Source: Chitinophaga cymbidii
GTDB lineage: Bacteria; Bacteroidota; Bacteroidia; Chitinophagales; Chitinophagaceae
DNA length: 64,000 nt
Assembly (NCBI RefSeq): GCF_007992715.1
Contig: NZ_BKAU01000002.1
Coordinates: forward strand, 372,001 to 436,000
Reading direction: 5' to 3'
Position 1 is the first letter of the stretch. Every line of letters begins with the position of its first letter. The notes beneath the pieces were generated by a model that saw nothing but the letters and a program-made list of their open reading frames with translations, was not told the DNA's origin and did not search any database. Below, in pieces: positions 35,211-45,317 of this stretch. Position numbers and translations under genes: made by a program.

Positions 35211-36149
35211 TTAGGCGGGTGTTTTCATGTTGTCCAGCACGTCCATCACTTCTTTCACGTGCGTGGCGGAAGTAGCCAGGAGGGCCTGTTCGTCTTTATC
35301 CAGCTTCAGTTCGATGATCTTTTCGATACCTTTTTTGCCAAGTACCACGGGAACGCCCAGGTAGATGTCTTTCAGGCCGTATTCGCCGGTCAGCCATGCG
35401 CAAACGGGGAAGATGCGTTTTTCATCTTTCAGGATCGCTTCCACCATTTGTGCGGCGGCAGCGCCGGGAGCGTACCATGCGGAGGTGCCCAGGAGGTTCA
35501 CGATCTCGCCGCCGCCCACTTTGGTGCGCTGGATGATAGCGTCCAGCTTGTCTTTTGCCACCAGGTCAGTTACCGGGATGCCGGCAACGGTGGTAAAGCG
35601 GGGGAGGGGAACCATGGTATCGCCGTGGCCGCCCATCAGGATGGCCTGGATGTCTTTCGGGGAGCATCCGATCTCGTCTGCCAGGAACGCGCGGTAACGG
35701 GCGGTATCCAGGATACCGGCCATGCCGAATACCTTGTTGCTGTCTTTCTTCGCAGTCAGGAACGCGCAATAGGTCATTACGTCCAGCGGGTTGGATACTA
35801 CGATGATGATGGCGTCGGGAGAATATTTGGTGACATTCTCGGTTACTGATTTCACAATGTTGGCATTGGTAGAGATCAGGTCGTCGCGGCTCATGCCCGG
35901 TTTGCGGGGCAGGCCGGAGGTGATCACCACCACATCGCTGTTGGCGGTTTTAGCATAATCATTCGTAACACCGGTCACTTTGGTGCTGTAATAATCAATA
36001 GGAGCCTGCTGCCATGTGTCCAATGCCTTTCCTTCCGCAGTGCCTTCCTTGATGTCAAGCAAAACTACTTCCTGGAGGAAATCCCTGTGGGCCAGTACGT
36101 TAGCGCAAGTTGCGCCTACATTCCCGGCTCCTACAACAGTAACTTTCAT
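35211..36149 (-). CDS. mdh: Malate dehydrogenase (LDH-like type)
   Basis: NAD-dependent oxidation of malate to oxaloacetate in the TCA cycle. The 312-residue protein has the Rossmann loop VVGAGNVGATCANVLA, the substrate Arg pair in GLPRKPGMSRDDL, the SNPLDVMTY segment, and the catalytic His in MGGHGDTMVPL. The combination fits the LDH-like malate dehydrogenases of Bacteroidota. Monocistronic, with a promoter element upstream and a terminator downstream. Confidence 0.97.
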   Translation of the reverse strand: MKVTVVGAGNVGATCANVLAHRDFLQEVVLLDIKEGTAEGKALDTWQQAPIDYYSTKVTGVTNDYAKTANSDVVVITSGLPRKPGMSRDDLISTNANIVKSVTENVTKYSPDAIIIVVSNPLDVMTYCAFLTAKKDSNKVFGMAGILDTARYRAFLADEIGCSPKDIQAILMGGHGDTMVPLPRFTTVAGIPVTDLVAKDKLDAIIQRTKVGGGEIVNLLGTSAWYAPGAAAAQMVEAILKDEKRIFPVCAWLTGEYGLKDIYLGVPVVLGKKGIEKIIELKLDKDEQALLATSATHVKEVMDVLDNMKTPA

Positions 36150-36191
36150 CGTATCTGAATATTTTAAAAAGGTGAAGAATTATTTGGAAAA

Positions 36192-36199
36192 CAAAAGTA
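36192..36199 (-). promoter_or_regulatory. Candidate mdh promoter -7 element
   Basis: Reads TACTTTTG on the minus strand, 42 bases before the mdh start codon. Confidence 0.5.
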
Positions 36200-36268
36200 G
36201 GGTATCGGCCTTGAATTTTCCGATATTCCTGCTAAAAATTCCGCTTTTGAGCCGGCGGCGGCAGAAAT

Positions 36269-36766
36269 TTACAAGTGCTTTAACAAAGTCTCAAGTTTAA
36301 CGGTACCTTCGTAGTCCGCCACGAGTTTGTGCTTTTTATCGTAAATGTACACGCCGGGGAAATTTTTCAGGTCATAATAGTATACGATCTGCCGGGTAGG
36401 CTCCGCCGCCATGATGATGTTCGGGTAATTGCCGATATGATATTCGTCGTACCAGGCCTTCATCCGGTCCAGCTTGAAAGGAGTGACCATCAGCAGCGTG
36501 GCGTTCTTGAACTGGCCGATGTTCTTGATGATCTCCTCCGTCATGTGCGCGCAGTGATCGCATTCCACGCTGAACAGGAAAACGATCACGGGCTTGTTCC
36601 GCGGGAGGTCATTTTTGGAAAAGGTATGGCCGTCGTACAAAGTGAGGGGAGCGGGGGAAATGATCGAATATTGCTTGTAGGGAGGAGTGTTGGTGTTGGT
36701 ATTGGTGTTGGTCTGGGCCTTCAGCAGCGAGGGAAGGCACATAAGCAGGAACATCCATCTTCTCAT
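36269..36766 (-). CDS. Secreted thioredoxin-fold protein
   Basis: A 165-residue protein with an N-terminal signal peptide (MRRWMFLLMCLPSLLKAQ) and a thioredoxin-like domain. The redox pair is C-D-H-C in FSVECDHCAHMTEEI. Between them and the signal peptide is a (Thr-Asn)4 stretch encoded by a 6-base DNA repeat. It is probably a periplasmic thiol oxidoreductase or a redoxin-like protein; the partner is unknown. It is divergent from efp. Confidence 0.85.
   Translation of the reverse strand: MRRWMFLLMCLPSLLKAQTNTNTNTNTPPYKQYSIISPAPLTLYDGHTFSKNDLPRNKPVIVFLFSVECDHCAHMTEEIIKNIGQFKNATLLMVTPFKLDRMKAWYDEYHIGNYPNIIMAAEPTRQIVYYYDLKNFPGVYIYDKKHKLVADYEGTVKLETLLKHL
36689..36713 (+). repeat. Hexanucleotide microsatellite
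   Basis: About four GTTGGT-type units (one reads ATTGGT), encoding Thr-Asn repeats on the minus strand just after the signal peptide of the thioredoxin-fold protein. Confidence 0.7.
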
Positions 36767-36856
36767 TTTTATATTTTTTAATTGTTAAAGTGACGTGCAG
36801 GTTGCTGTTGTTCAGCCAAAATTGTACCGCTTTTGCAGGAATTCCGGTAAGTTTTG

Positions 36857-36886
36857 TTTGTTCATATGCGAAAATTTTTACTTTTG
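36857..36886 (+). promoter_or_regulatory. efp promoter (-33 TTTG and -7 TACTTTTG)
   Basis: TTTG at 36857-36860 is followed after 18 bases by TACTTTTG at 36879-36886. Spacing and sequence both fit the Bacteroidota consensus; the start codon is 43 bases downstream. Confidence 0.7.
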
Positions 36887-36929
36887 CAATCCTAATGTAA
36901 ATTTTTAACTTTAAATCAATTGACCTTTT

Positions 36930-37496
36930 ATGGCTACCACTGCAGATATCAGAACAGGATTGATCATTAAGCTGGATAACAGCTTGTATTCTGTTGTAGA
37001 GTTTGGTCAGAATAAAACCGCCCGTGCCGCGGCCAAAGTGTGGGCAAAGTTGAAAGGCGTCGACAATACCCGTTCAATAGAGCATACCTGGAACTCCGGC
37101 GACACCATTTACCCGGTGCGCGTGGAGAAAAAAGCTTTCCAGTACCTGTACCAGGATGAAAGCGGTTATAATTTCATGGATAAGGAAACCTTTGAGCAGA
37201 TCGTTGTAAGCGAGCAGCTGGTAGACGCTCCCCAGTTCCTGAAAGACGGGGACGAAGTATCCATTTCCATCAATACGGAAACCGAACTGCCCATGGGCGT
37301 GGAGCTGCCGGACAAGATCGTGCTGAAAGTGACCTACTCGGAGCCGGGCATGAAAGGCGATACCGCTACCCGTACCCTGAAACCCGCTACCGTTGAAGGC
37401 GGCGCTACCGTAATGGTACCCCTCTTCGTGAATGAAGGAGAACTGATCCGCGTGAACACCAAAACCGGTGAATACATCGAGAGAGTAAAAGAATAG
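36930..37496 (+). CDS. efp: Elongation factor P with arginine at the tip
   Basis: EF-P rescues ribosomes stalled at polyproline stretches. The 188-residue protein has the three EF-P domains, with the usual tail GDTATRTLKPATVEGGATVM and ELIRVNTKTGEYIERVKE. The tip loop of domain I is unusual: the canonical K-P-G-K-G is replaced by K29-T30-A31-R32-A33. This places Arg at the position modified as lysine in many bacteria and looks like the arginine-type (EarP) EF-P loop. It is followed by accB and accC on the same strand. Confidence 0.95.
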   Translation: MATTADIRTGLIIKLDNSLYSVVEFGQNKTARAAAKVWAKLKGVDNTRSIEHTWNSGDTIYPVRVEKKAFQYLYQDESGYNFMDKETFEQIVVSEQLVDAPQFLKDGDEVSISINTETELPMGVELPDKIVLKVTYSEPGMKGDTATRTLKPATVEGGATVMVPLFVNEGELIRVNTKTGEYIERVKE

Positions 37497-37562
37497 CCAT
37501 ATACTATTTTCTATTTTTCTATCACTGAGAACCAGCAATTTCTAAAACAAAAAACTGTCTAC

Positions 37563-38045
37563 ATGGACTTTAAACAGATTCAGGAGCTGATTAAGATGGT
37601 AAACAAATCCAATATCAGCGAACTGAGCATTGAGCAGGACAAGTTCAAGATTACAATAAAACAGAAGGAACAGGAAGTACAGCAAATTGTAACAGTACCG
37701 GCAGTGACCGCGGTGCAGCCCGTAGTGGCGGCTCCGCAGGCTATAGCCCCCGCTCCCGCACCGGCGGCTCCGTCCGCTCCCGCTGCAGGCCCCGCGGCCG
37801 CCAGCAACCTCATCACCATCAAATCTCCCATGATCGGCACGTTCTACCGCAGCGCGGGACCGGACAAACCGCCGTTCGTGAATGTTGGTGACGATGTGGC
37901 TCCCGGCAAAGTGGTATGCATCATCGAAGCCATGAAGCTGTTCAACGAGATCGAAAGCGAGGTAAGCGGAAAGATCGTGAAAGTACTGGTAGATGACGCT
38001 TCACCGGTAGAATACGATCAGCCGCTATTCCTGGTAGAACCATAA
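37563..38045 (+). CDS. accB: Acetyl-CoA carboxylase biotin carboxyl carrier protein
   Basis: Carries biotin between carboxylase and transferase in the first step of fatty acid synthesis. The 160-residue protein begins [20 protein letters not shown], has a Pro/Ala linker (about residues 45-80), and a biotinyl domain with the biotinylated lysine K125 in [16 protein letters not shown]. It precedes accC by 74 bases. Confidence 0.97.
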   Translation: MDFKQIQELIKMVNKSNISELSIEQDKFKITIKQKEQEVQQIVTVPAVTAVQPVVAAPQAIAPAPAPAAPSAPAAGPAAASNLITIKSPMIGTFYRSAGPDKPPFVNVGDDVAPGKVVCIIEAMKLFNEIESEVSGKIVKVLVDDASPVEYDQPLFLVEP

Positions 38046-38119
38046 ACTCTTTGATAGCGAAAGGTTGTAAGGTTGCTTGCAACCTTTTTCCTTTAGTTTC
38101 TTTAACCTATAAGAAAAAC

Positions 38120-39457
38120 ATGTTCAAAAAGATACTGATCGCCAACCGTGGCGAGATCGCCCTGCGTATTATCCGTACCTGCAAGGAAATGGGCATCAAA
38201 ACGGTGGCAGTATATTCTACAGCGGATAAAGACAGTTTGCACGTCCGTTTTGCAGACGAGGCCGTATGTATTGGAAAACCACAGAGCACTGATTCTTACC
38301 TGAATATCCCGCACCTGATGGCGGCTGCAGAAATCACCAATGCGGACGCGATCCATCCCGGTTACGGCTTCCTGGCGGAGAATGCCCGCTTTGCAGAGAT
38401 CTGTGGCGAGCACGGCATCAAGTTCATCGGCCCCACACCGGATATGATCCGCAAGATGGGGGACAAAATGACGGCCAAGGAAACCATGATCAAAGCGGGC
38501 GTACCCGTGATCCCCGGCTCCGAAGGGCTGCTGGAAAGCGTGGAGCAGGCCAAAAAGCTGGCAAAGGAAATGGGCCTGCCCGTTATCCTGAAAGCCACGG
38601 CCGGCGGCGGCGGTAAAGGCATGCGCGTGGTGTGGGACGAAAGCGAGGTGGAGAACGCCTATACCATGGCTAAAACAGAAGCCAAGGCCGCTTTCAGCAA
38701 CGACGGCGTATACATGGAAAAATTCGTGGAGGAGCCCCGCCACATTGAAATACAGATCGCAGGCGACCAGTACGGGAAAGTCTGCCACCTCAGCGAACGC
38801 GACTGCTCCATTCAGCGCCGTCACCAGAAGCTGGTGGAAGAATCGCCCTCTCCCTTCATGACGCCCGAGCTGCGGGAGAAAATGGGGGAAGCGGCCATCA
38901 AGGCGGCCAGCGCCATCAACTACGAAAGCGTGGGCACCATCGAGTTCCTGGTAGACAAGCACCGCAATTTCTACTTCATGGAAATGAACACCCGTATCCA
39001 GGTGGAGCACGGCGTGACCGAAGAAGTGATCAATTTCGACCTGATCAAGGAACAGATCAAGATCGCCGCCGGCATCCCCATTTCCGGGAAGAACTATACG
39101 CCGCAGATGCACGCTATCGAATGCCGCATCAACGCCGAAGATCCGTATAACGATTTCCGTCCCTCTCCCGGCAAGATCACCGTGCTGCATACGCCCGGCG
39201 GTCACGGCGTGCGCGTGGATTCACACATCTACGCCGGTTACGTGATCCCGCCGTATTATGATTCCATGGTATCCAAAGTGATCGCGGTAGCGCAAACCCG
39301 CGAGGAAGCCATCAACACCATGGAAAGGGCGCTGAGCGAGTTCGTGATCGAAGGGGTGAAAACCACCATTCCGTTCCATCAGCAGCTGATGCAGGACGAG
39401 AACTTCCGGAAAGGGAATTTCACCACGAAGTTTACGGAAACGTTCAAACTGCAATAG
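38120..39457 (+). CDS. accC: Biotin carboxylase
   Basis: ATP-grasp enzyme that carboxylates the biotin on AccB. I start at the ATG giving [20 protein letters not shown] (38120), the normal AccC start; an in-frame ATG at 38051 would add 23 unrelated residues. The 445-residue protein has the ATP-binding loop [14 protein letters not shown], the carboxylase motif [19 protein letters not shown], and [14 protein letters not shown]. accA and accD are not nearby. Confidence 0.97.
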   Translation: MFKKILIANRGEIALRIIRTCKEMGIKTVAVYSTADKDSLHVRFADEAVCIGKPQSTDSYLNIPHLMAAAEITNADAIHPGYGFLAENARFAEICGEHGIKFIGPTPDMIRKMGDKMTAKETMIKAGVPVIPGSEGLLESVEQAKKLAKEMGLPVILKATAGGGGKGMRVVWDESEVENAYTMAKTEAKAAFSNDGVYMEKFVEEPRHIEIQIAGDQYGKVCHLSERDCSIQRRHQKLVEESPSPFMTPELREKMGEAAIKAASAINYESVGTIEFLVDKHRNFYFMEMNTRIQVEHGVTEEVINFDLIKEQIKIAAGIPISGKNYTPQMHAIECRINAEDPYNDFRPSPGKITVLHTPGGHGVRVDSHIYAGYVIPPYYDSMVSKVIAVAQTREEAINTMERALSEFVIEGVKTTIPFHQQLMQDENFRKGNFTTKFTETFKLQ

Positions 39458-39838
39458 CATTTCAGGAATTACAGTAAGGCAGAACTGCGGTTTTGCCGGA
39501 TGATATAAAGAGATGATATAAAGATTTGCCCGGAGGCTGGCCAAGTAATGGTCAGCCTCTTCTTTTTGGGGGATGCGGGTGGAGAGGGTATCTCGTTTAA
39601 GCAATTCTTCTGCCGCATCCTTTCTCTTTTAGGTCAGCGCTGGCACACAGGGGGCTTTTTGATATTATATTAACCAAAAACGCTCAGCTATAGGAGAGCT
39701 AAAGGAGAACACAAGGAGAACACAAGGTAAACGTTTAGCAAAACAGGGTAAAATAAAACCAAAACAGGCCGCCTGGAAAAGCGACCTGTTTAAACCTTAA
39801 AACCTTGAAAAATTATGGTATGTATGCTAATGAAAAAC
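39458..39838. other. Intergenic region between accC and an LTxxQ-like gene
   Basis: It holds the accC terminator (GAGGCTGGCC and GGTCAGCCTC with TTCTTTTT, 39533-39569), a short tandem repeat of AGGAGAACACA (39707-39730), and the likely terminator of the minus-strand gene (39762-39791). No gene is seen. Confidence 0.6.
39762..39791 (-). terminator. Terminator of the LTxxQ-like gene
   Basis: AAACAGGCCGC and GCGACCTGTTT pair over 10 of 11 positions; on the minus strand it is followed by TGGTTTTATTTT. Confidence 0.65.
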
Positions 39839-40474
39839 TTATTGTATCGATTTTTTGTCCGCCCGCTGCTTGCGCATAGCCCTGATCTGTTCCCTTTCCT
39901 TCTTCTTCCATTCATCGTACCGGGCATATTTTTCTTCACCCAGCGTTGTTTTGATCCTTGTCAGCCTTTCGTCGTTGAGCTTTTTCATTTCCCGCATCCG
40001 TTGTTCCTTCGTCATCCCGCTATTCTTCTTTAAAGCTACGGCTTTGGACTTGAAATCTTTGTTAATGGATTGCAGTTCCTGCCCTTCTGTTTCATTCAGC
40101 CCGATCTCTTTTAACGCCGCCGCGTCATTTTTCTTGTGCATGCCCCGTTTCCGGTCGTGTTTCATGCGTTCGCCGGTGGCGGTGCGGTTGCGTTGCAGTT
40201 TGGCGAACTGTTCCGCGTCCAGTACGGATTTGAGCTTTTCGGTGCGTGCTGTGCCGAGGGCCTGCAGCTTGCTTTTTTGCTCTTCCTTTCCAAGCGTCTG
40301 ATCCTGCCGGATCTCCTTTACATTGTTGATATAGGCGCGGTTGATATCTTTTACCTGTTTATCCTGTGCTTCGGTCAGCTTCAGATCCTCCAGCGGCCTC
40401 ACTTTTTTCCTTTCCTGGGCAAATCCGGCGCTTACCGTGCCTGCCAGGAATAACAACATTAAGATCTTCTTCAT
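39839..40474 (-). CDS. Secreted LTxxQ-like (Spy/CpxP-type) charged helical protein
   Basis: I start at MKKILMLLFLAGTVSAGFAQ (40474), giving a signal peptide and 211 residues; the frame extends 13 codons upstream. The mature part is very rich in Lys, Arg, Glu and Gln and predicted helical. Two LTxxQ-like repeats (DLKLTEAQDKQVKDI and IGLNETEGQELQSI) and the phrase LGEEKYARYDEWKKKE recall Spy/CpxP periplasmic stress proteins. Function inferred only. It lies downstream of glnN on the same strand. Confidence 0.8.
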   Translation of the reverse strand: MKKILMLLFLAGTVSAGFAQERKKVRPLEDLKLTEAQDKQVKDINRAYINNVKEIRQDQTLGKEEQKSKLQALGTARTEKLKSVLDAEQFAKLQRNRTATGERMKHDRKRGMHKKNDAAALKEIGLNETEGQELQSINKDFKSKAVALKKNSGMTKEQRMREMKKLNDERLTRIKTTLGEEKYARYDEWKKKEREQIRAMRKQRADKKSIQ

Positions 40475-40539
40475 AAATATTCGTTTAGAAGATAGACTAG
40501 CGGAAATATTCAAGGTTTAACGGAGGGGCATAAAAAAAA

Positions 40540-40559
40540 CCCCCGGTGAATACCGGGGG
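40540..40559 (-). terminator. Terminator of glnN
   Basis: CCCCCGGT and ACCGGGGG form a perfect 8-base stem with a GAAT loop; the minus strand reads eight T next. Confidence 0.8.
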
Positions 40560-40589
40560 CCATCATACACCAAAACAATCTTACGGTTT

Positions 40590-42785
40590 TTATCGCAAGA
40601 AAAGCAGTTCTCTGTACTTGGGAAGACCCCAGATCTTGTCATCCACCAGGAACTCCAGTTTGTCGGAGTGGTAACGGATCACATCAAAGTAAGGTTCTTT
40701 GATCTTCTCGCAGTAGTCGATCGCTTTCTGACGGCTGTCTTCCAGCTTGTTCGCTACTTTACGCGCTTCGATCATCGCCTGTACGTTCTCACTGATGACG
40801 TTGATATGTTCAGATATCTTTGTTGCAATTTGCAGTTGCGCTTTGTATGCGCCTTCTTTCAGACCTACTTCTTTCAGACCTCTGATGTTGGCCAGCAGTT
40901 CGTTCTGATACTTGATAGCGGCGGGCAGTACGTGGTTGGTAGCCAGGTCGCCGATCACGCGCGCTTCGATCTGCACTTTCTTCACGTAGTCTTCCAGCAG
41001 GATCTCGTGGCGGGCATGCAGTTCTTTCTCGTTATAAACACCTGTTTCCGTAAAAAGTTTGGTTGCTTTCGGTGTTACCATGGCATCCAGTGCTTTCGGA
41101 GTGGTCTTAACGTTGGGCAGGCCGCGTTTTTCCGCTTCTTTCGCCCAGTCTTCGCTGTAACCGTCGCCTTCGAAGAGGATCTTCTCGGAATCAACGATGT
41201 ATTTGCGGAGGGTCTGCATGATGGCGATCTCTTTCTTCTCGCCTTTTTCGATCAGGCTGTCTACTTCCTTCTTGAAGTCTGCCAGTGTCTTGGCCATGAT
41301 GGTGTTCATCACGGTCATTGCGGAAGCGCAGTTTGCGGAAGAACCTACGGCGCGGAACTCGAACTTGTTGCCGGTGAAAGCGAACGGAGAAGTACGGTTA
41401 CGGTCGGTGTTGTCCAGCAGCAGTTCCGGAATGTGACGGTGGAGGTCCAGTTTCAGGATGGCTTCGTCCTGCTCGTCGAATTTATTATTTACGCGGCTTT
41501 TTACTTCCTGTAATACTTCGTACAGGTATTTGCCGGTGAATACGGAGATGATCGCCGGGGGAGCTTCGTTCGCGCCGAGACGGAAGTCGTTGCTCGGGGA
41601 AGCGATGGAAGCGCGCATCAGGTCGGAATAGTCGTGTACCGCTTTGATGGTGTTCACAAAGAAAGTGAGGAACATCAGGTTGGTCTTCGGCGTTTTGCCG
41701 GGAGCCAGCAGGTTCACGCCGGTATCGGTAGCGAGTGACCAGTTGTTGTGTTTACCGGAACCGTTGATGCCGGCAAAGGGTTTCTCGTGCAGCAGCACTT
41801 TCAGCTTGTGGCGTTTGGCCACTTTGCTCATTACGTCCATCAGCAGGGAGTTGTGGTCCACCGCGATGTTCACTTCCTCGAAGATGGGAGCGCACTCGAA
41901 CTGTGCGGGCGCCACTTCATTGTGACGGGTCCTTAAAGGAATGCCCAGTTTGTAAGACTCTTCTTCGAAGTCGCGCATGAACGCATACACGCGCTCGGGG
42001 ATCGCGCCGAAGTAGTGGTCTTCCAGCTGCTGGCCTTTCGCGGGAGCGTGACCAACAACGGTACGGCCGGCGAGTACGAGGTCAGGGCGGGCATTGGCCA
42101 GGCCTTCGTCGATCATGAAATATTCCTGCTCCCAACCGAGGGTGGCAGTCACTTTGGTAACATTTTTATCGAAGTAGTTGCACACGTCAACCGCCGCTTT
42201 GTCCAGCGCGGACAGCGCTTTCAGCAGGGGCGCCTTGTAGTCGAGGGATTCGCCGGTATAAGCAACGAAGATGGTAGGAATGCAAAGTGTTTTGCCTGTT
42301 CCCTGCTCAATGATGAAAGCGGGAGAGGAGGGGTCCCATGCAGTGTAGCCGCGTGCTTCGAAAGTAGCGCGGATACCGCCGTTCGGGAAGCTGGATGCAT
42401 CAGGCTCCTGTTGAACCAGCGCGTCGCCGTCGAAAGTTTCGATGCTGGAACCATCACTTTTAATAGTGAAGAAAGAGTCATGCTTCTCCGCAGTAGTGCC
42501 GGTAAGGGGTTGGAACCAGTGGGTATAGTGGGTTACGCCCTTTTTCATGGCCCATGCTTTGAGGCCGGAAGCGATCTGATCAGCCATTTTACGCTCGATC
42601 TTATTACCGCCTTTAATAGAGTTCATCAGGCTCTTGTAAGCCTCATCGCTCAGGTGCTCACGCATTACCTTGCCGTTGAACACATTGCTGCCGAACACGT
42701 CAGTGATCTTACCATTCAGTTCGGGCTTAACTTTAAAATCTACGCCGGTCACTTTTTCCAGCGCTTGAAAGCGTAACGATTGCAT
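40590..42785 (-). CDS. glnN: Glutamine synthetase type III
   Basis: Condenses ammonia and glutamate to glutamine with ATP. The 731-residue size and layout mark the type III enzyme common in Bacteroidota. It has THYTHWFQPLTGTTAEKHDS near the N-terminus, TLGWEQEYFMIDEGLANARP as the catalytic Glu region, AGINGSGKHNNWSLATDTG as the ATP loop and NRTSPFAFTGNKFEFRAVGS. It is divergent from purL; ammonia-responsive control is likely but no operator was recognised. Confidence 0.97.
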   Translation of the reverse strand: MQSLRFQALEKVTGVDFKVKPELNGKITDVFGSNVFNGKVMREHLSDEAYKSLMNSIKGGNKIERKMADQIASGLKAWAMKKGVTHYTHWFQPLTGTTAEKHDSFFTIKSDGSSIETFDGDALVQQEPDASSFPNGGIRATFEARGYTAWDPSSPAFIIEQGTGKTLCIPTIFVAYTGESLDYKAPLLKALSALDKAAVDVCNYFDKNVTKVTATLGWEQEYFMIDEGLANARPDLVLAGRTVVGHAPAKGQQLEDHYFGAIPERVYAFMRDFEEESYKLGIPLRTRHNEVAPAQFECAPIFEEVNIAVDHNSLLMDVMSKVAKRHKLKVLLHEKPFAGINGSGKHNNWSLATDTGVNLLAPGKTPKTNLMFLTFFVNTIKAVHDYSDLMRASIASPSNDFRLGANEAPPAIISVFTGKYLYEVLQEVKSRVNNKFDEQDEAILKLDLHRHIPELLLDNTDRNRTSPFAFTGNKFEFRAVGSSANCASAMTVMNTIMAKTLADFKKEVDSLIEKGEKKEIAIMQTLRKYIVDSEKILFEGDGYSEDWAKEAEKRGLPNVKTTPKALDAMVTPKATKLFTETGVYNEKELHARHEILLEDYVKKVQIEARVIGDLATNHVLPAAIKYQNELLANIRGLKEVGLKEGAYKAQLQIATKISEHINVISENVQAMIEARKVANKLEDSRQKAIDYCEKIKEPYFDVIRYHSDKLEFLVDDKIWGLPKYRELLFLR

Positions 42786-42982
42786 GATGTGGAAAATTTT
42801 TTACAAAAGAACGCTAGTTTGAGGGAAAATGCAACATCTTTTAGTTAATTCTACCAAAATATTGCATTTGTCCCGAAAAAACCTTATATTTTTAATTTTT
42901 AAGTAAATATTGATGGCTTCAGTATCGCCAAACTGATATATTAAAAATATTGTAATGCGTATTTCCGCCTATCTTTTCCCTG

Positions 42983-43014
42983 CTTGTCAATTGATAGAAA
43001 ACTATGTAGTTTTG
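42983..43014 (+). promoter_or_regulatory. purL promoter (-33 CTTG and -7 TAGTTTTG)
   Basis: CTTG at 42983-42986 and TAGTTTTG at 43007-43014 are 20 bases apart, a good Bacteroidota promoter, 28 bases before the purL ATG. Confidence 0.7.
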
Positions 43015-43042
43015 CATCTTCTTTTTAAACCTTCATCAATAC

Positions 43043-45265
43043 ATGCAAACCACGACAGTTGAAACCGCCGAGCAGTTGGGACTCACCTCAGACGAATTCG
43101 AACGCATAAAGACCATCCTGGGCCGCACGCCCAACTTTACCGAACTCAGCATGTACTCTGTTATGTGGAGTGAGCATTGCAGCTACAAGAATTCCATTGT
43201 ATGGCTGAAGAGCCTGCCCCGTGAAGGCGGCCGGCTGCTGGTAAAAGCGGGAGAGGAGAATGCGGGCCTTGTTGATATTGGTGATGGTTGGGCCTGCGTA
43301 TTCAAGATCGAATCGCACAACCACCCTTCCGCCCTGGAGCCTTTCCAGGGGGCTGCCACCGGCGTAGGCGGCATTCACCGCGATATCTTTACCATGGGCG
43401 CACGCCCCATCGCGGCACTGAACTCCCTGCGCTTTGGTAATATTAAAGATAAGAAAACACAACATCTGCTGAAAGGCGTGGTAGACGGCATCGGCCATTA
43501 CGGCAACTGCTTTGGCGTACCCACGGTAGGCGGTGAAGTATATTTTGAGGATTGCTACAGCACCAACCCGCTCGTGAACGCCATGAGCGTGGGCGTATTG
43601 AAAGTGGGCACCATGGTGTCCGCCACTTCCTACGGTGCCGGCAACCCTGTATTTATTGTAGGTTCCGCCACCGGTAAAGACGGCATCGGCGGCGCCTCTT
43701 TTGCATCTGCGGACATCACCGAAGAAAGCGCGAAAGACCTGCCTGCCGTGCAGGTAGGCGATCCTTTCCAGGAAAAGAAGCTTCTCGAAGCCTGCCTGGA
43801 AGTGGTGAAAACAAATGCGCTGGTGGGCATGCAGGACATGGGCGCGGCCGGTATCACCTGCTCCACCGCGGAAATGAGCGCCAAAGGCGAGCACGGCATG
43901 ATCATCCACCTGGATAAAGTGCCCACCCGCCAGGCCAATATGAAAGGATGGGAAATGCTGCTCTCCGAAAGCCAGGAGCGCATGCTCATCGTTATTCATA
44001 AAGGACGTGAAAAAGAAGTGCTGGACATCTTTGACAAGTGGGACCTGCATTGCGTGCAGATCGGTGAAGTAACGAAAGAGCCCGTGCTGCGTTTCTATAT
44101 GAATGGAGAGCTGGAAGCGGAAGTGCCCGCGGAAAGCCTGGTGCTGGGCGGCGGCGCTCCGCAATACCACCGCGCTTATGTGGAGCCGAAATATTTCGAG
44201 AAGATCAAAACGTATGATATCCAGGAGTTCCCGGACATCACCAACGCGAAAGCAGTAGCGGAAAAGATCGCGCAGCTGCCGAACATTGCTTCCAAACGTT
44301 GGGTATATACGCAGTACGATAGCATGGTAGGTACCGCCAACGCCAGTACGAACGCGCCCAGCGATGCGGCCATTGTGCTGGTAAAAGGCACCCGCAAGGC
44401 GCTGGCTGTTACAACGGACTGCAACTCCCGCTATGTACACGCAGATCCGCATGCAGGCGGACAGATCGCCGTGGCGGAAGCGGCCCGCAACATCGTGTGC
44501 AGCGGCGGCGAACCGGTGGCTATCACCAACTGCCTGAACTTCGGCAATCCCTACGATCCGGAAGTATACTACCAGTTCGTACACGCCATCAAAGGCATGG
44601 GCGAAGCCTGCCGCAAGTTCAATACCCCGGTGACCGGTGGTAACGTGAGCTTCTACAATCAGTCGCCAGACGGTCCCGTATACCCCACGCCAACGATCGG
44701 CATGCTGGGCGTACTGGATTCCATGGACCAGCGCATGACCCTCGGCTTCAAACAGACCGGCGACCTGATCTACCTGGTAGGCCGCAGCTATAACGACATC
44801 AGCAGCTCCGAATACCTGCACAAGCTGCTGGGCGTGGAATACAGCCCGGCGCCGCACTTCCACCTTGAAGAAGAGCAGCAGCTTCAGCAGGCCATCACCA
44901 AACTGATCAAAGCCGGCCTCATTCAGTCCGCGCACGACGTTAGCGAAGGCGGCCTGTTCACCACTTTGCTGGAAAGCGCCATGGCCGGAAAAACCGGGTT
45001 CGAGGTGAGCACCAACAAAGCCTTCCGGAAAGACGCCTACCTGTTCGGTGAAGCGCAGAGCCGTGTAGTGGTGAGCGTTAGTCCCGCCGACAAAGAGAAG
45101 TTCGAAGCATTGCTCCACGGGCTCGTAGACGCCTCCGATCATTCCGTACGGTATGAAAAGATCGGTGTGGTGAAAGGAGAGCATGTTGTGGTGGACGGAG
45201 AAGACTGGGGCGTTGTGGAAGAATGGAAAGTGAAATATGATACTTCGCTGGAAAATCACCTTTGA
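43043..45265 (+). CDS. purL: Phosphoribosylformylglycinamidine synthase subunit PurL
   Basis: Makes FGAM from FGAR in purine synthesis, with ammonia supplied by separate PurQ and PurS. The 740-residue length fits the short PurL type. It shows the catalytic His region [48 protein letters not shown], and the second half TGGNVSFYN and [10 protein letters not shown] very long antisense reading frame across it is a composition artefact. purQ and purS are not nearby. Confidence 0.97.
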   Translation: MQTTTVETAEQLGLTSDEFERIKTILGRTPNFTELSMYSVMWSEHCSYKNSIVWLKSLPREGGRLLVKAGEENAGLVDIGDGWACVFKIESHNHPSALEPFQGAATGVGGIHRDIFTMGARPIAALNSLRFGNIKDKKTQHLLKGVVDGIGHYGNCFGVPTVGGEVYFEDCYSTNPLVNAMSVGVLKVGTMVSATSYGAGNPVFIVGSATGKDGIGGASFASADITEESAKDLPAVQVGDPFQEKKLLEACLEVVKTNALVGMQDMGAAGITCSTAEMSAKGEHGMIIHLDKVPTRQANMKGWEMLLSESQERMLIVIHKGREKEVLDIFDKWDLHCVQIGEVTKEPVLRFYMNGELEAEVPAESLVLGGGAPQYHRAYVEPKYFEKIKTYDIQEFPDITNAKAVAEKIAQLPNIASKRWVYTQYDSMVGTANASTNAPSDAAIVLVKGTRKALAVTTDCNSRYVHADPHAGGQIAVAEAARNIVCSGGEPVAITNCLNFGNPYDPEVYYQFVHAIKGMGEACRKFNTPVTGGNVSFYNQSPDGPVYPTPTIGMLGVLDSMDQRMTLGFKQTGDLIYLVGRSYNDISSSEYLHKLLGVEYSPAPHFHLEEEQQLQQAITKLIKAGLIQSAHDVSEGGLFTTLLESAMAGKTGFEVSTNKAFRKDAYLFGEAQSRVVVSVSPADKEKFEALLHGLVDASDHSVRYEKIGVVKGEHVVVDGEDWGVVEEWKVKYDTSLENHL

Positions 45266-45286
45266 TAAATATTGTATCCAACATAG

Positions 45287-45317
45287 AAAGGCAGCCTGAT
45301 AGGTTGCCTTTTTTTAT
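45287..45317 (+). terminator. Terminator of purL
   Basis: AAAGGCAGCCT and AGGTTGCCTTT form an 11-base stem (one G-U) with a 3-base loop, then T-rich sequence. Confidence 0.85.

Noticed and set aside
38051..38119. Earlier accC start at 38051
   Set aside because: Adds 23 unrelated residues ahead of the standard [14 protein letters not shown] start.
38102..39205. 367-codon antisense frame across accC
   Set aside because: Fully inside accC on the other strand, with no recognisable domain; composition artefact.
43088..45259. 723-codon antisense frame across purL
   Set aside because: It is fully opposite to purL, which has every family motif. Long antisense frames arise here from the codon bias of GC-rich genes.
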